Assembly (NCBI GenBank): GCA_903907995.1
Contig: CAIVQH010000012.1
Coordinates: 1 to 64,000 of the forward strand
DNA: 64,000 nucleotides
Direction: 5' to 3'
Source of the DNA: an uncultured Verrucomicrobiota bacterium
Lineage (GTDB): Bacteria; Verrucomicrobiota; Verrucomicrobiia; Limisphaerales; UBA9464
The notes beneath the pieces were generated by a model. The model did not search any database. It was not told where the DNA came from and saw only the letters and a program-made list of their open reading frames with translations. Shown one piece after another: positions 27,301 through 36,217 of the stretch. The position numbers and the translations under genes were made by a program. Position 1 is the stretch's first letter, and each line of letters starts with the position of its first letter.

Positions 27301-27594
27301 GCGTGGGCGGCCCTTCCTGAGACGATTGCGGCCATGCGTCAGCAGAAGAGCTACGGCCTGGTGATCCAGCCGGACGGCTCCTTCAGTGTGGATGGGGTTT
27401 CACCGGGGTCCTACCTGCTCAATTTCAACGCCAACGAGCCCAAGCCCGAGGGCAAGCGGTGGGAACGCATCCAGCTCGGCCACACTTCCCAGCCCGTGAC
27501 CGTCGCCGAGGAAGCCGCCTCTGCGTTGGTGCCGATGGATGTGGGGGAACTCGTCCTGCAACCCGTGGCACCGCCACCCCCGGCCGGAAAATAG
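24394..27594 (+). CDS. Secreted carboxypeptidase-regulatory-like repeat protein, copy 2 of 3
   Basis: 1,066 residues from ATG 24394 (MKPMPFSRWIAILVLWLGC...); a lipobox-like LGC lies within the signal, but cleavage at ARA-EE is more natural. The architecture is the same as copy 1 along its full length: the N-terminal LPPVTPLSLTN domain, GGLTGTQYVT, then the string of CarboxypepD_reg units (TIGGIVQNPDGQPQAEAKV, GTVLGPDDQPFPGAKV, GLVLDPDGQPVPHADV, GTVVDAAGQPVPDVAV) and the closing region SFSVDGVSPGSYLLNFNANE. It starts 19 nt after copy 1. It diverges mostly in the linker after the signal peptide and in surface loops, as expected for a tandem duplication. Confidence 0.85.
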   Translation: MKPMPFSRWIAILVLWLGCLAPLTPARAEEASPAAPLSEIKPDEAALKEPKKKLPPVTPLSLTNVLSSAENGNWLPSSSWTVAPHGTNDFAGVRFWLRGVLKLSGQSAVQEGRKYREKIMVPLTKPTNFTTLHLLGGMAAEDAIGTKVAEVTWRYADGSFKRTPLQYGVHMRAWWARRYEETPTVSDAHSKAVWRGVHPDPASSGRYLRVYMTSLLNPETNKPVKAIEFTSAMANPNLFVLGVTLDTLPPGARDGDFRDLDEGRGGLTGTQYVTAVDAATGTPLAGAKVKIHGKEHVDTTDFAEYDREGVTAVNGIAAVQQSQNGLDAVEIRVELGNYVTAKKEVNLKKGEKLPPNVEIRLKGGLTIGGIVQNPDGQPQAEAKVNVGRSYNGDYEEERRKADFDFDSREATTDAEGRWTVKGVPMVLLPDIYVGARHPDYVAAAGRMIGEDAKLTAQLTNQTYVIKLARSHEVTGTVLGPDDQPFPGAKVKAGQRWDTESSHTATSGADGRFRLLNVKGELQAVTATADGYAPATKVITPGTNLTELTLKLNRGGSLKGLVLDPDGQPVPHADVIYDSQRHDYEWMQRNNLEWQGTTDEEGRFEWKSAPEGESEFTFLKEGFSAKGGVKLKAGAEDNVVRLSRPRKILGVVGDAKTGQPLTKFFVWPAEGDANGFHSWSESDKHEYNDPEGHFTFDLADESKNVIQVGAEDHLPKYVVLPAPQGDYVTVTVLLEANLATEGTVVDAAGQPVPDVAVGVAGKDWNSGIQLGRGRIMSSGSNRNNLTSSDAQGHFRPPGVPDPQLLVAITPTGFGETTWAEFEQTRTIVLQPFGRIEGTLYVAGKPAEGQGMMLNLNPPGSGSLSGDWNAFKVETDKDGKFAIEQVPPGERDLVRLIQTAPNSWMHSHRTPVTVLPGQTTTVILGKVGAIISGRLSSAAVTAGHTNVNLTGMLNTPPPDIQLRFKSQAEYQAWAALPETIAAMRQQKSYGLVIQPDGSFSVDGVSPGSYLLNFNANEPKPEGKRWERIQLGHTSQPVTVAEEAASALVPMDVGELVLQPVAPPPPAGK

Positions 27595-27613
27595 CCCCCA
27601 ACCCTCTCCGCGT

Positions 27614-30600
27614 GTGAAACTGATCCCCTCCGTCCGTTGGTTTGCGGCCCTACTTTTGGGGCTGAGCTGCCTTGCCCCGCTGACCCCGGCCGGCGCCAAA
27701 GACGCCCAGCCACCCACGTCGCCCGCTGAAGCCAAGGCGGATGCGGCGCCGGCCGCCGGCCTGAAGGAGAAACCGAAACCCCTCCCGCCGGTGACGGCGC
27801 TGAGCCTGACCAATATTTTCAGCCCGAACGAAGACGGCAACTGGGCGGCGGGAAGCACCTGGACCGCCATTCCCCGCGGCCGGTCCAATGAGTACGCCGG
27901 CGTGCGCTTCCGGGTGGAAGGGGTGCTGAAACTCCAGGGGCGCGCCACGGCCGCCGACGGCCGGAAGTTTCGCGAGAAGATCGAACTCCCCCTTCCGAAG
28001 GCCACGAATGTCACCACCCTGCACCTGCTCGGCGGCATGTACTCCACCGACCCGTTCGGAACCCGGGTGGCCGAGGTCATCTGGCGCTACACCGACGGCT
28101 CCTTCAAACGGACCCCGCTGCTGTACGGGGTGCACATGCGCAACTGGCGGGCCTCGCGTTACGAGGATCCGGAGGTGGTCAGAGACCGGCACAGCAAAGC
28201 CGTTTGGCGCGCGCCGCACGAGGAGGTGGCGCGGGAGGGGAAGTATCTCCGGCTTTACCTGACCTCGCTGGCCAATCCCGAGACCAACAAATTGGTGAAG
28301 TCGCTGGAGTTCACCAGCGCCATGGCGAATCCGAACCTGTTCCTCGTGGGTGTCACCCTGGATGGCCTGCCGGCCGGGGCGCGGGACGGGGATTTCCATG
28401 ATCTCGACGAAGGCCGCGGCGGACTCACGGGCACGCAGGTCGTAACGGTTCTGGACGCGCAGACCGGCAAGCCGGTGGCCGGGGCCCGGGTGAAGGCCCA
28501 GGGCAAGGAACACGTGGGGACGCCGGACTTTGCGCAGTATGAACGCGAGGCGCTGACGGCGGGTAACGGCACCGCCGCCGTGCAGCAGAGCCAGAACGGA
28601 TTGGATCTGCTGGAGATCCGTGTGGAGGCGGACAATTACGTGACCGCGCAGAAGCAGATCAACCTGAAGAAGGGCGAGAAGCTCCCGACCAATCTCGAGA
28701 TCCGGCTGAGCGGAGGGCTCGTGATCGGCGGCACGGTGGAAAATCCCGAAGGGCAGCCGGTGGCCGGCGCCCAGGTCAGCGTGGACCGTTATTTCACAGG
28801 GATGGAGGACGGGCACCAGGGGGAGGATTTCGAATTCAACCACCGCGCGGCGACGACGGATGCCGAAGGCAAGTGGACGGTGAAAGGCGTACCCCTGCTG
28901 GTGCTGTCCGAAATCTCCCTGAGCGCCAAGCACCCGGATTTTGTGCCGGGCAACGGAACCGCGGCAAATCAGGACACCCTGATGACCCAGCTCACGAATC
29001 TAGCTTACATCATCCGGCTCGCGCGGGGCAGCGACGTGGCGGGCGTCGTGCTTGGGCCGGATGACCGGCCTTTCCCCGGAGCCAAGGTGAAGGCGGGCAG
29101 CCGTGGCTCCGGTGATTCCCTGCGCGAGGCGACCACCGGCAGCGACGGGCGTTTTCATCTGGCAAACGTCCGGCCGGAACTGCAGGCCGTGACGGCCACG
29201 ATGGATGGATATGTGCCGGTCTCCAAGGTCGTCACCCCCGGCACGAATACCACGGAGCTGACCCTCAAGCTCAGCCGGGGCGTTCCCCTCACGGCGATGG
29301 TGGTGGATCCCGAGGGGCAGCCGGTTCCGGAAGCTCACGTCAGCTATCAGCCGGCGCGCTGGGATTTCGAATGGATGCAGCGCAACAACCTGGAGTGGGA
29401 TGGCACCACGGATACGGCGGGGCGCTTCGAGTGGAAGGGCGCTCCCGCCGGCGAATCAGAATTCACCGTCTGGAAGGACGGCTACGCGCTCAAGGCCGGT
29501 GTGAAACTCCGGCCCGGCGTCGAGGACCAGGTCATCCGTCTCAGCCGCGCACGGAAAGTCCTCGGGGTGGTCGGCGATGCGCAGACGGGCCAGCCGATTG
29601 CGCAGTTTTTCGTCTTGCCGGGGACCGGCGACGGCAGCGGGTTCAATGCCTGGAACCCTTCGGAGAAGAGGGAGTTCACCGATGCCGAGGGGCACTTCAC
29701 CTTGGAATTGTCGGAGCCGTCGCAAAATGGCCTCCAGGTCGGCGCGGAGGATTATCAGCCCAAATTTGTGACGCTGCCGGAACCCAAGGATGACTACGTG
29801 ACAGTCACGGTAATGCTTGAGCGGAACCGCGTCCCCGAGGGCACCGTGGTGGATGCCGCGGGCCAGCCGGTGGCGGGAGCTCAAGTGGGGCTCATTGGAG
29901 CCGATTGGAACAGCAGTCTGCAGGTCGGACGGGGCCGCCTCCTCAACAATGGCCCGGGGAGTCCCATCATCCGGACCGATGCCGAGGGACACTTCAAGCC
30001 GCCCAGTATTGCCGGACCGCAGCTGCTGGTCGCCGTCACGCCCGAGGGGTACGGGGAAATCGCCTGGGCGGAATTTGAGCAGACCAGGACCATTGTCCTC
30101 CAGCCCTTCGGGCGCATCGAGGGCACCGTTTCCCGGGCGGGCAAGCCGCTGGCCGGGCAGGGCATTTACCTCATGCTGTCGGATCCCCGCCCCGGCTCGC
30201 TCAGCTCCGATTGGAATGCGTTCCATGTGGACACGGACGCGGAGGGGAAGTTTGTCATCGAACAGGTGCCGGCCGGCGAGCGTGAACTCGTGCGGCTGAT
30301 TCCGATGCCGCCCAACGGATGGATGCACAGCCATGCGACGTCCTTGACGGCGCTTCCAGGACAAACCACGACGGTCGCGCTGGGCAATGTCGGTGCCATT
30401 GTCAGCGGCCATCTGGATTTGAATGCCGTCATCGCGGGGCGCACGAACATGACCGTTACCGGCAGTCTCAGCACCCCGCCCCCACGTCCTCCAGAAGGCG
30501 TGAAGTCCCCCGCCGAAGTGCAGGCCTGGCTGGCGCTGCCGGAGACGGTCGCCGCCCAGCACCAGGTGAAGCGCTTCGCGCTGGTGGTCCAGCCGGATGG

Positions 30601-30811
30601 AAGCTTCAGCGTGGACGGGGTCGAGCCCGGTTCCTTCACGCTCAGTTTCAACGGCCGGGAACCGAGGGAGCCAGGCATGCCGCCCGGATTCCGGATGCTG
30701 GGCGGGCCTTCCGGGCCGGTCCAAGTGGGCGAGGAAGCCGCCAACTCGGTTGTGAGCATCGATCTGGGCGAGGTGGTGCTGGTGCCTCCGTCCGCGCCGG
30801 CTCGACGCTGA
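27614..30811 (+). CDS. Secreted carboxypeptidase-regulatory-like repeat protein, copy 3 of 3
   Basis: 1,065 residues from a GTG start at 27614 (VKLIPSVRWFAALLLGLSC...). The same signal/linker/N-terminal-domain/CarboxypepD_reg layout is present: LPPVTALSLTN, RVAEVIWRYTDGSFKR, GGTVENPEGQPVAGAQV, GVVLGPDDRPFPGAKV, GTVVDAAGQPVAGAQV, then a C-terminal SFSVDGVEPGSFTLSFNGRE. A GTG at the same distance (19 nt) from the preceding stop as the ATG of copy 2 supports this start. It is the most divergent of the three. A very long antisense frame over this cluster is a codon-bias artefact. Confidence 0.85.
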   Translation: MKLIPSVRWFAALLLGLSCLAPLTPAGAKDAQPPTSPAEAKADAAPAAGLKEKPKPLPPVTALSLTNIFSPNEDGNWAAGSTWTAIPRGRSNEYAGVRFRVEGVLKLQGRATAADGRKFREKIELPLPKATNVTTLHLLGGMYSTDPFGTRVAEVIWRYTDGSFKRTPLLYGVHMRNWRASRYEDPEVVRDRHSKAVWRAPHEEVAREGKYLRLYLTSLANPETNKLVKSLEFTSAMANPNLFLVGVTLDGLPAGARDGDFHDLDEGRGGLTGTQVVTVLDAQTGKPVAGARVKAQGKEHVGTPDFAQYEREALTAGNGTAAVQQSQNGLDLLEIRVEADNYVTAQKQINLKKGEKLPTNLEIRLSGGLVIGGTVENPEGQPVAGAQVSVDRYFTGMEDGHQGEDFEFNHRAATTDAEGKWTVKGVPLLVLSEISLSAKHPDFVPGNGTAANQDTLMTQLTNLAYIIRLARGSDVAGVVLGPDDRPFPGAKVKAGSRGSGDSLREATTGSDGRFHLANVRPELQAVTATMDGYVPVSKVVTPGTNTTELTLKLSRGVPLTAMVVDPEGQPVPEAHVSYQPARWDFEWMQRNNLEWDGTTDTAGRFEWKGAPAGESEFTVWKDGYALKAGVKLRPGVEDQVIRLSRARKVLGVVGDAQTGQPIAQFFVLPGTGDGSGFNAWNPSEKREFTDAEGHFTLELSEPSQNGLQVGAEDYQPKFVTLPEPKDDYVTVTVMLERNRVPEGTVVDAAGQPVAGAQVGLIGADWNSSLQVGRGRLLNNGPGSPIIRTDAEGHFKPPSIAGPQLLVAVTPEGYGEIAWAEFEQTRTIVLQPFGRIEGTVSRAGKPLAGQGIYLMLSDPRPGSLSSDWNAFHVDTDAEGKFVIEQVPAGERELVRLIPMPPNGWMHSHATSLTALPGQTTTVALGNVGAIVSGHLDLNAVIAGRTNMTVTGSLSTPPPRPPEGVKSPAEVQAWLALPETVAAQHQVKRFALVVQPDGSFSVDGVEPGSFTLSFNGREPREPGMPPGFRMLGGPSGPVQVGEEAANSVVSIDLGEVVLVPPSAPARR

Positions 30812-30881
30812 TCCGCAGGTGAGTGGGAAGTCCCGCCCCTTGTCCGCTTGCCATCTCCGCCGGTCGGCGCACGCTTTCGCC

Positions 30882-31919
30882 ATGTCCGCCATGCCCCGCC
30901 GATGCTTCCTCGCCAGTGCCGCCACCGCGCTTGTGGGCGGTCGTCTTGTCCAGCAGGCCACAGGTGCGCCCCTGTTGCCGGAGGCCGAGCTGAACGGTAC
31001 CGCGCCGCTGCTCATTTCCACCTGGCCCTTCGGCAAGCCGGCCAATGAGAAGGCGCTGGCCGTGCTGCAGGGCGGGGGCAGCGGGCTGGATGCGGTGGAG
31101 CAGGGCATCCACGTCGTCGAGTCCGATCCGAACAATCCCAGCGTGGGCCTGGCTGGAATTCCCAATTCCGCCGGCATCGTGCAGCTCGACTCCTGCATCA
31201 TGTCCGGTCCCGGTCATCGTGCCGGCAGCGTGGCCGCGGTCTCCGGATACCGGCACCCGATCTCCATCGCGCGCGCCGTCATGGAGCAGACCAAGCACGT
31301 GATGCTCGTGGGAGCCGGTGCGGAAAGCTTCGCGGCGGAACACGGCTTCGAGCGCGGTCCCAAGGTGTCCGACAAGCAGCGCAACGAATGGAAGAGCTGG
31401 AAGGCAAAACAGCATCGGGCGAATGACGCTGACAGCAAAAAGCGTCCCGCGAAGAACCACGACACCATCGCCCTGCTGCTGCTCGGGGCGGACGGCAATG
31501 TCTTCGGCGGCTGCTCCACCAGCGGCTGGGGCTACAAGCTGCCCGGGCGGGTCGGCGATTCGCCGATCATCGGCAGCGGCCTCTACGTGGACAACGAGGT
31601 CGGGGCGGCGGGCGCCACCGGCCTCGGCGAGAACGTCATGCGCTATTGCAGCTCCTTTCTCATTGTGGAGCTCATGCGGCAGGGCCTGCACCCGCAGGAG
31701 GCCTGCATCGAGGTGATCAGGCGTTGCGCGCGGATCGATCCCAAGGGCTTCGACCTCTCGATCAATTTCATCGCCGTGGACAAGCGGGGCCGCTTCGGCG
31801 CGGCGGGCACGGGCACGGGCTTCGAGTATTCGGTGACGTGTGGTGCGTTCAGCAAGATCGTGCAAAGCCCGGGACTCACGAGTGCGGACATCGGGCCGCT
31901 GGGCGGCAACCGGAAGTGA
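30882..31919 (+). CDS. N(4)-(beta-N-acetylglucosaminyl)-L-asparaginase (aspartylglucosaminidase)
   Basis: 345 residues. It hydrolyses GlcNAc-asparagine linkages and belongs to the N-terminal-nucleophile hydrolases. A twin-arginine-like leader (MSAMPRRCFLASAATALVGG) predicts export. The autoproteolytic site is visible as NHDTIALLL, with Thr195 becoming the new N-terminal nucleophile. GSGLDAVEQGIHVVESDP, CSTSGWGYKLPGRVGDSPIIG, and the gap-free GLYVDNEVGAAGATGLGE are family signatures that bind substrate. The insert with many lysines just before the cleavage site is typical of the processed linker. It follows the CarboxypepD_reg cluster by 70 nt. Confidence 0.92.
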   Translation: MSAMPRRCFLASAATALVGGRLVQQATGAPLLPEAELNGTAPLLISTWPFGKPANEKALAVLQGGGSGLDAVEQGIHVVESDPNNPSVGLAGIPNSAGIVQLDSCIMSGPGHRAGSVAAVSGYRHPISIARAVMEQTKHVMLVGAGAESFAAEHGFERGPKVSDKQRNEWKSWKAKQHRANDADSKKRPAKNHDTIALLLLGADGNVFGGCSTSGWGYKLPGRVGDSPIIGSGLYVDNEVGAAGATGLGENVMRYCSSFLIVELMRQGLHPQEACIEVIRRCARIDPKGFDLSINFIAVDKRGRFGAAGTGTGFEYSVTCGAFSKIVQSPGLTSADIGPLGGNRK

Positions 31920-31991
31920 CCGATGGAAGGATGAGGGCTGAATGATGAAGTATGAAGGACGGGGAACGCCCGCCTCCCAGTGTTTTGACCC

Positions 31992-33401
31992 ATGCCCGTA
32001 ATCATCCATTGGTTTCGCCGCGATCTGCGGGTGACGGATAATGTGGCGCTCCACGAGGCGTCCCGGCGTGGCGAAAGGGTCATCCCGCTGTTCATCCTCG
32101 AAGACGCGTTTCGTACCGGCCCCGACGTGGGTGCGGCGCGGCTCGCGTTTCTGTTCCAGTCGCTGGAAGTGCTGCGACGCAATCTGGAGCATCTGGGCCA
32201 TCGGCTGATCATCCGGCAGGGCAAGGCGGAAGAGGTGGTGCCGAAATTCGCCCGCGAGACCGGGGCAGAAGCGGTCTTTGCCAATAAGCGCTATGAGCCC
32301 TACGCCCAAGCCCGCGACAAACGTGTGGCTGCGGCCCTGTATAAGGAGGACGTCGGTTTCGAACTGTTCAAGGATGCGGTGGCATGGGAGGAACGTGAAA
32401 TCCTGAACCTTTCGGGCGCGCCTTATACCGTTTACACCCCCTATTCGAAAGCTTGGAAGGCGCGCCCGGTGCCTGCGCCTGTGCCACGCCTCAAGCCGGC
32501 GGCAACGGCAGCCTCCGAAATCGCCACGGACCCGTTGATCCTCGATCCTGCCGCACTGGGTTTCCCGTTGAAGCAGACGCTCCCGGCGGCCGGCGAGCGC
32601 GCCGCCAAGGACCTGCTCGACCGGTTTCTCGCCGGGCCCGTGTTGCGTTATGACACGGAACGGAACTTTCCTGCCGTGGATGGCACCTCCTCCCTTTCAC
32701 CGCACCTCCGGGCAGGGACGATCGGCATCCGCACCGTGCTGGCGCGCCTGGCGGCGGTGCGCGAGCAGGCGGATGAACGCGGCCGGCGCGGCTGCGACAT
32801 CTGGCTGAACGAGCTGATCTGGCGCGAGTTTTACCAGCAGGTGCTGCACAACTTTCCCCATGTGTTGAAGGGCTGCTTCCGCCCAGAATACGATGTCTTG
32901 GAATGGAGCGGAACTGAGGAGCATTTCCAGGCCTGGTGCGCCGGCCAGACGGGCTATCCGATCGTGGACGCCGCCATGCGGTGTCTCGCTGCGACTGGCA
33001 CGATGCACAACCGGCTGCGCATGATCGTGGCGATGTTTCTCACCAAGGATCTGCTCATCAGCTGGCGGCGCGGCGAGCGGTGGTTCATGCAGCAGCTTGT
33101 GGATGGCGATCTGGCGGCCAACAACGGCGGCTGGCAATGGAGTGCCGGGACCGGCACCGACGCGGCCCCCTACTTCCGCATCTTCAATCCCGTGTCGCAG
33201 GGGGAGAAGTTCGATCCCGAAGGAGTGTTCGTGCGCCGCTGGGTGCCGGAACTGGCGAGCCTGCCCAACGAAACCATCCATCAGCCGTGGTCCGAACCGC
33301 TCCTCAGCGCGGTTCGCTACAAATATCCTTCCCGGATTGTGTTACATGATGAACAGCGCCCGAAGTGCCTGGCGATGTTCAAGGCGATGAAGGGAAAGTA
33401 A
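31992..33401 (+). CDS. phr: Deoxyribodipyrimidine photolyase, class I (cryptochrome/photolyase family)
   Basis: 469 residues, the usual length. The N-terminal alpha/beta antenna domain begins HWFRRDLRVTDNVAL. The C-terminal helical FAD domain contains RYDTERNFPAVDGTSSLSPHLRAG (FAD/DNA region), WLNELIWREFYQQVL, GYPIVDAAMRCLAATGTMHNRLRMIVAMFL and GDLAANNGGWQWSAGTGTDAAPYFRIFNP. These are all strongly conserved in light-driven cyclobutane-dimer photolyases, including the tryptophans of the electron-transfer chain. It repairs UV-induced pyrimidine dimers in the cytoplasm using FADH-. The start ATG 31992 matches the family N-terminus. Confidence 0.95.
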   Translation: MPVIIHWFRRDLRVTDNVALHEASRRGERVIPLFILEDAFRTGPDVGAARLAFLFQSLEVLRRNLEHLGHRLIIRQGKAEEVVPKFARETGAEAVFANKRYEPYAQARDKRVAAALYKEDVGFELFKDAVAWEEREILNLSGAPYTVYTPYSKAWKARPVPAPVPRLKPAATAASEIATDPLILDPAALGFPLKQTLPAAGERAAKDLLDRFLAGPVLRYDTERNFPAVDGTSSLSPHLRAGTIGIRTVLARLAAVREQADERGRRGCDIWLNELIWREFYQQVLHNFPHVLKGCFRPEYDVLEWSGTEEHFQAWCAGQTGYPIVDAAMRCLAATGTMHNRLRMIVAMFLTKDLLISWRRGERWFMQQLVDGDLAANNGGWQWSAGTGTDAAPYFRIFNPVSQGEKFDPEGVFVRRWVPELASLPNETIHQPWSEPLLSAVRYKYPSRIVLHDEQRPKCLAMFKAMKGK

Positions 33402-33448
33402 GGTCTGTTGGGATCAGTCCGGGATGATAAGCGCCGCTTTTGCAGGGT

Positions 33449-34130
33449 CGCGATGCCGCTGGGTGGTCGGCAGTGCTGCCGTGCAGTACAGCCTCTTTGA
33501 CGGAACCTTGCACCCGCAGCCCAACCTCGTGCGGGCTTGCCTCTTCCGGACCAATGGGGGGGTCGAATACATCGATGCCCGCGATCCGGGAACGACCGTG
33601 GTGGATCCCGGCCTTCCCGCCAGCCACCTCAGTGACGCCTACGGCGTCAATGCCGCCGGTCACGTCGTGGAGGACATCAGTCTGACCGCCGGCAGCACCT
33701 TCAAACAGGCCTTTCGTTACCTCGGCAGCTGTCGGTGACCGCCCACGATGGTGCGCCGCTCGCCTAACAGTGGCGACACGCCGGCACGAACCTGCCGGGC
33801 GCGACCAACTTCACCTTCGTCATCCGCAGCGCCACGGCCTGCGACGCCGGCAGTTATCAGGTTACCGTGAGCAATGTCACCGGCAATGCGGTCAGCGATG
33901 CGGCCGAACTCGTCGTGCTGGACCCGCGCCTGACGGCGAAGAGCTATCCGGACCTGACCGTGGAAGGAGCTGTGGGAGCGAGCTACAGCATCGAATCCTC
34001 CCCGTCCGTAAGCCCGGCTGCCTGCACCCTCCTGACGACGCTGACACTGACCAACGGCAGTCAAATCTACGTTGATCTGGATGCTACCAACCATCCGCAG
34101 CGCATTTACCGTGGGGTGCGCCAACCATGA
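33449..34130 (+). pseudogene. Decayed HAF-repeat/Ig-like paralogue
   Basis: Clearly homologous to the intact gene at 34471-36069, but broken. Homology begins at the equivalent of DAGLVVGSAAVQ with a one-base deletion. It runs through RTNGGVEYIDARDPGTTVV and HLSDAYGVNAAGHVV, then jumps at about 33725 across a deletion of several hundred bases into the Ig-like domain in another frame (LSVTAHDGAPLA). There a TAA replaces the tyrosine of the YQWQHAG motif. The remainder (HAGTNLPGATNFTFVI, ending IYRGVRQP) is open to 34130. No promoter-proximal part or signal peptide remains. Confidence 0.85.
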
Positions 34131-34390
34131 GCTGTCTCTCCGGTGCATTCCTCCCCTTTTTCCGTTGCAAAGCATAGCTCGGCCGGACTCCGCTGCCTTC
34201 CCGTTGGGCCAAGAAACGCGCAGCCTTGCCCAAGAGCTGCCTAGCCAGCACCGAGACCGGCAGACAGGGTCTGCGCTGTGAAAGGCGTCAGAATAACCAG
34301 GGCGGCAAAGGATGGCCTGTTCCACGCAAGGGGCCACTCTTGGCGCTGCGCTTGCTAGCGAAAGGGGCCCGACATTCGCCTGATTGAACT
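34131..34390. other. Intergenic region upstream of the first intact HAF gene
   Basis: No coding potential, RNA gene or long inverted repeat was seen. It separates the pseudogene from its intact neighbour and leads into a candidate sigma-54 promoter. A G8 run lies further downstream near 34438. Confidence 0.5.
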
Positions 34391-34406
34391 TGGCATCAAT
34401 GATGCT
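34391..34406 (+). promoter_or_regulatory. Candidate sigma-54 (-24/-12) promoter
   Basis: TTGGCATCAATGATGCTT carries GG (34392-34393) and GC (34404-34405) with exactly ten bases between them and a TTGGCAT left box, a good match to the -24/-12 consensus. The predicted start near 34417 leaves a leader of about 54 nt before ATG 34471. It is not obviously repeated before the other HAF paralogues. Confidence 0.45.
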
Positions 34407-34470
34407 TATCGCGCGAATAAGAGTGTTTTAATCAATCGGGGGGGGATTCTTTCTCAAGCATGCAATTCGT

Positions 34471-36069
34471 ATGAAAATCAGCCACTTCTTTATCCGTGCG
34501 GCTCTCGTCGCGCTCTCGCTGGGCGGACTCAAGGTTTTGGGCCAGGGCTACAGTCTGGTCGATCTGGGTACCGGTGCGGCCAGCGACATCAACAACTCCG
34601 GCCATGTCGTGGGGACCACGGGTGCCAATCTGGCATTTTTCTACGATGGTGTAAGCGTTAAGAACCTTCCCGTCGTGATCTTTCCCGCCGGAAGCTTCGG
34701 CGAGGGGACGCCTGCGGCTTTCGCTGATAGCAGCCAGGCCAACGCCATCAATGATTCCGACGTGGTGGTCGCCAGCGGGAGACTCTCGACTGCTTCTTCC
34801 ATAGGGGTGGATGGCCACGTGTCCAACCGCTATCAGGTTGGAGCAGGGCCTGGCAGCGCTCTGCTTTTCACCCTCTATTCTCCCGTGGCCATGAACAACT
34901 CCGGCGTGATTGTCGGAACCACTCCTGGGGGCAGCTATGGTGATTTCACTTGGGGCATGTGGGACCTGAATCCCGAACTGCCCTACAACGATCCCGCCCG
35001 GTTTGTTTACTTTGACGGGGGTTACTCCCGACCCGGGGCGATCAATGATGCCGGCCTGGTGGTCGGCAGCGCTGCCGTCCAGTATGGGCAGAGCTCAGGG
35101 ACCTTGCACCCGCTGCCGAACCTCGTGCGAGCCTGCATCTTCCGGACCAATGGGGTCGTCGAATACATCGATGCCCGCGATCCGGGAACGACCGTCGTGG
35201 ATCCCAACCTTCCGGCCAGCCACCTCAGCGACGCCTACGGGGTCAATGCCGCCGGGCACATTGTCGGGGACATGAGCCTGACCCCGGGGAGCACTTCGAA
35301 GCATGCCTTTCGCTACATCGGCACCGGGCTGCAGGATTTGGGCACTTTGGGTGGGTCCACGAGCTCGGCGTATGACATCAACAGTTCAGACCAGATTGTC
35401 GGCACTTCCCAGGCCGCCTCCGGAGGTGCCCACGCATTTGTCTGGCAGAATGGGGTGATGACGGATCTGAACACGCTGCTGCCGATCGGCAGCAGCTGGG
35501 TGCTGCAGCGGGCCTATGCCATCAACAACCGGGGTGAGATTGTGGGCAGCGGTGCCGTGGGCGGCGTGGTGCATGCCTTCCTTTTGGCACCTCCGAATGT
35601 GGCACCGGCACTCAGCATTCTGGTTCCTCCCGTGGGGGCAACGGTCGCGGCGGGGCAATCTTACACCCTGTCGGTCACGGCGCAGGGGGGCGAACCGCTG
35701 ACCTACCAATGGCAGCACGCCGGCACCAATGTGCCGGGGGCTACCCAGTCCACTTACACCATTGCCCGGGCGACGCCGGACGATGCTGGCAGTTATCTGG
35801 TGACGGTGCGCAACGCGGCGGGAAACACCGTGAGTGCCGGAGCTGAAATCATCGTGCAGAATGTGCACCTGACGGCGGGCAATTTTCTCGGTTTGACCCT
35901 CGAAGGTGTGGTGGGGGCAACCTACAACATTGACTACCGCCCGTCGGTGGATGTCACCACCTGGACAACTTTGGCGACGCTGACGCTGACCAACGCCACC
36001 CAGGTTTACATCGACTTCGATTCACCGAGCCATGCCCAGCGCCTTTACCGGGCGGTGCTTCAGCCTTGA
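34471..36069 (+). CDS. HAF-repeat extracellular protein with Ig-like domain, paralogue 1
   Basis: 532 residues with a signal peptide (MKISHFFIRAALVALSLGG, then VLGQG). The first 380 residues are HAF repeats: short units of the form G.A.DIN.SG.VVG (LGTGAASDINNSGHVVG, YGVNAAGHIVGD, AYDINSSDQIVGTSQA, AYAINNRGEIVGSGAV). These are predicted to build a beta-propeller-like fold. An Ig-like domain follows (YQWQHAGTNVPGATQSTYTI; DDAGSYLVTVRNAAGN). A C-terminal beta-rich domain ends YRAVLQP. It is secreted, with no catalytic motif and unknown function. A broken copy lies immediately upstream and two more intact copies downstream. Confidence 0.85.
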   Translation: MKISHFFIRAALVALSLGGLKVLGQGYSLVDLGTGAASDINNSGHVVGTTGANLAFFYDGVSVKNLPVVIFPAGSFGEGTPAAFADSSQANAINDSDVVVASGRLSTASSIGVDGHVSNRYQVGAGPGSALLFTLYSPVAMNNSGVIVGTTPGGSYGDFTWGMWDLNPELPYNDPARFVYFDGGYSRPGAINDAGLVVGSAAVQYGQSSGTLHPLPNLVRACIFRTNGVVEYIDARDPGTTVVDPNLPASHLSDAYGVNAAGHIVGDMSLTPGSTSKHAFRYIGTGLQDLGTLGGSTSSAYDINSSDQIVGTSQAASGGAHAFVWQNGVMTDLNTLLPIGSSWVLQRAYAINNRGEIVGSGAVGGVVHAFLLAPPNVAPALSILVPPVGATVAAGQSYTLSVTAQGGEPLTYQWQHAGTNVPGATQSTYTIARATPDDAGSYLVTVRNAAGNTVSAGAEIIVQNVHLTAGNFLGLTLEGVVGATYNIDYRPSVDVTTWTTLATLTLTNATQVYIDFDSPSHAQRLYRAVLQP

Positions 36070-36217
36070 GTGAGCGCACCGGATTGTCACCGGGAGCGGC
36101 TTGACCAACTCTTGTTTACCATCATAAACGATATGTAACCAAGCAGGTAGGGAGCCGTCTGACGCACCATCTCCAAATTGCACCCCGTTCATCAGGAACC
36201 CCCGTTCGACTCACCCC

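Noticed and set aside
31921-31958. GATGAAGTATGAAGGA-type short tandem tract before the photolyase gene
   Set aside because: It resembles the decayed repeat tracts seen elsewhere, but is too short and irregular to define as an element.
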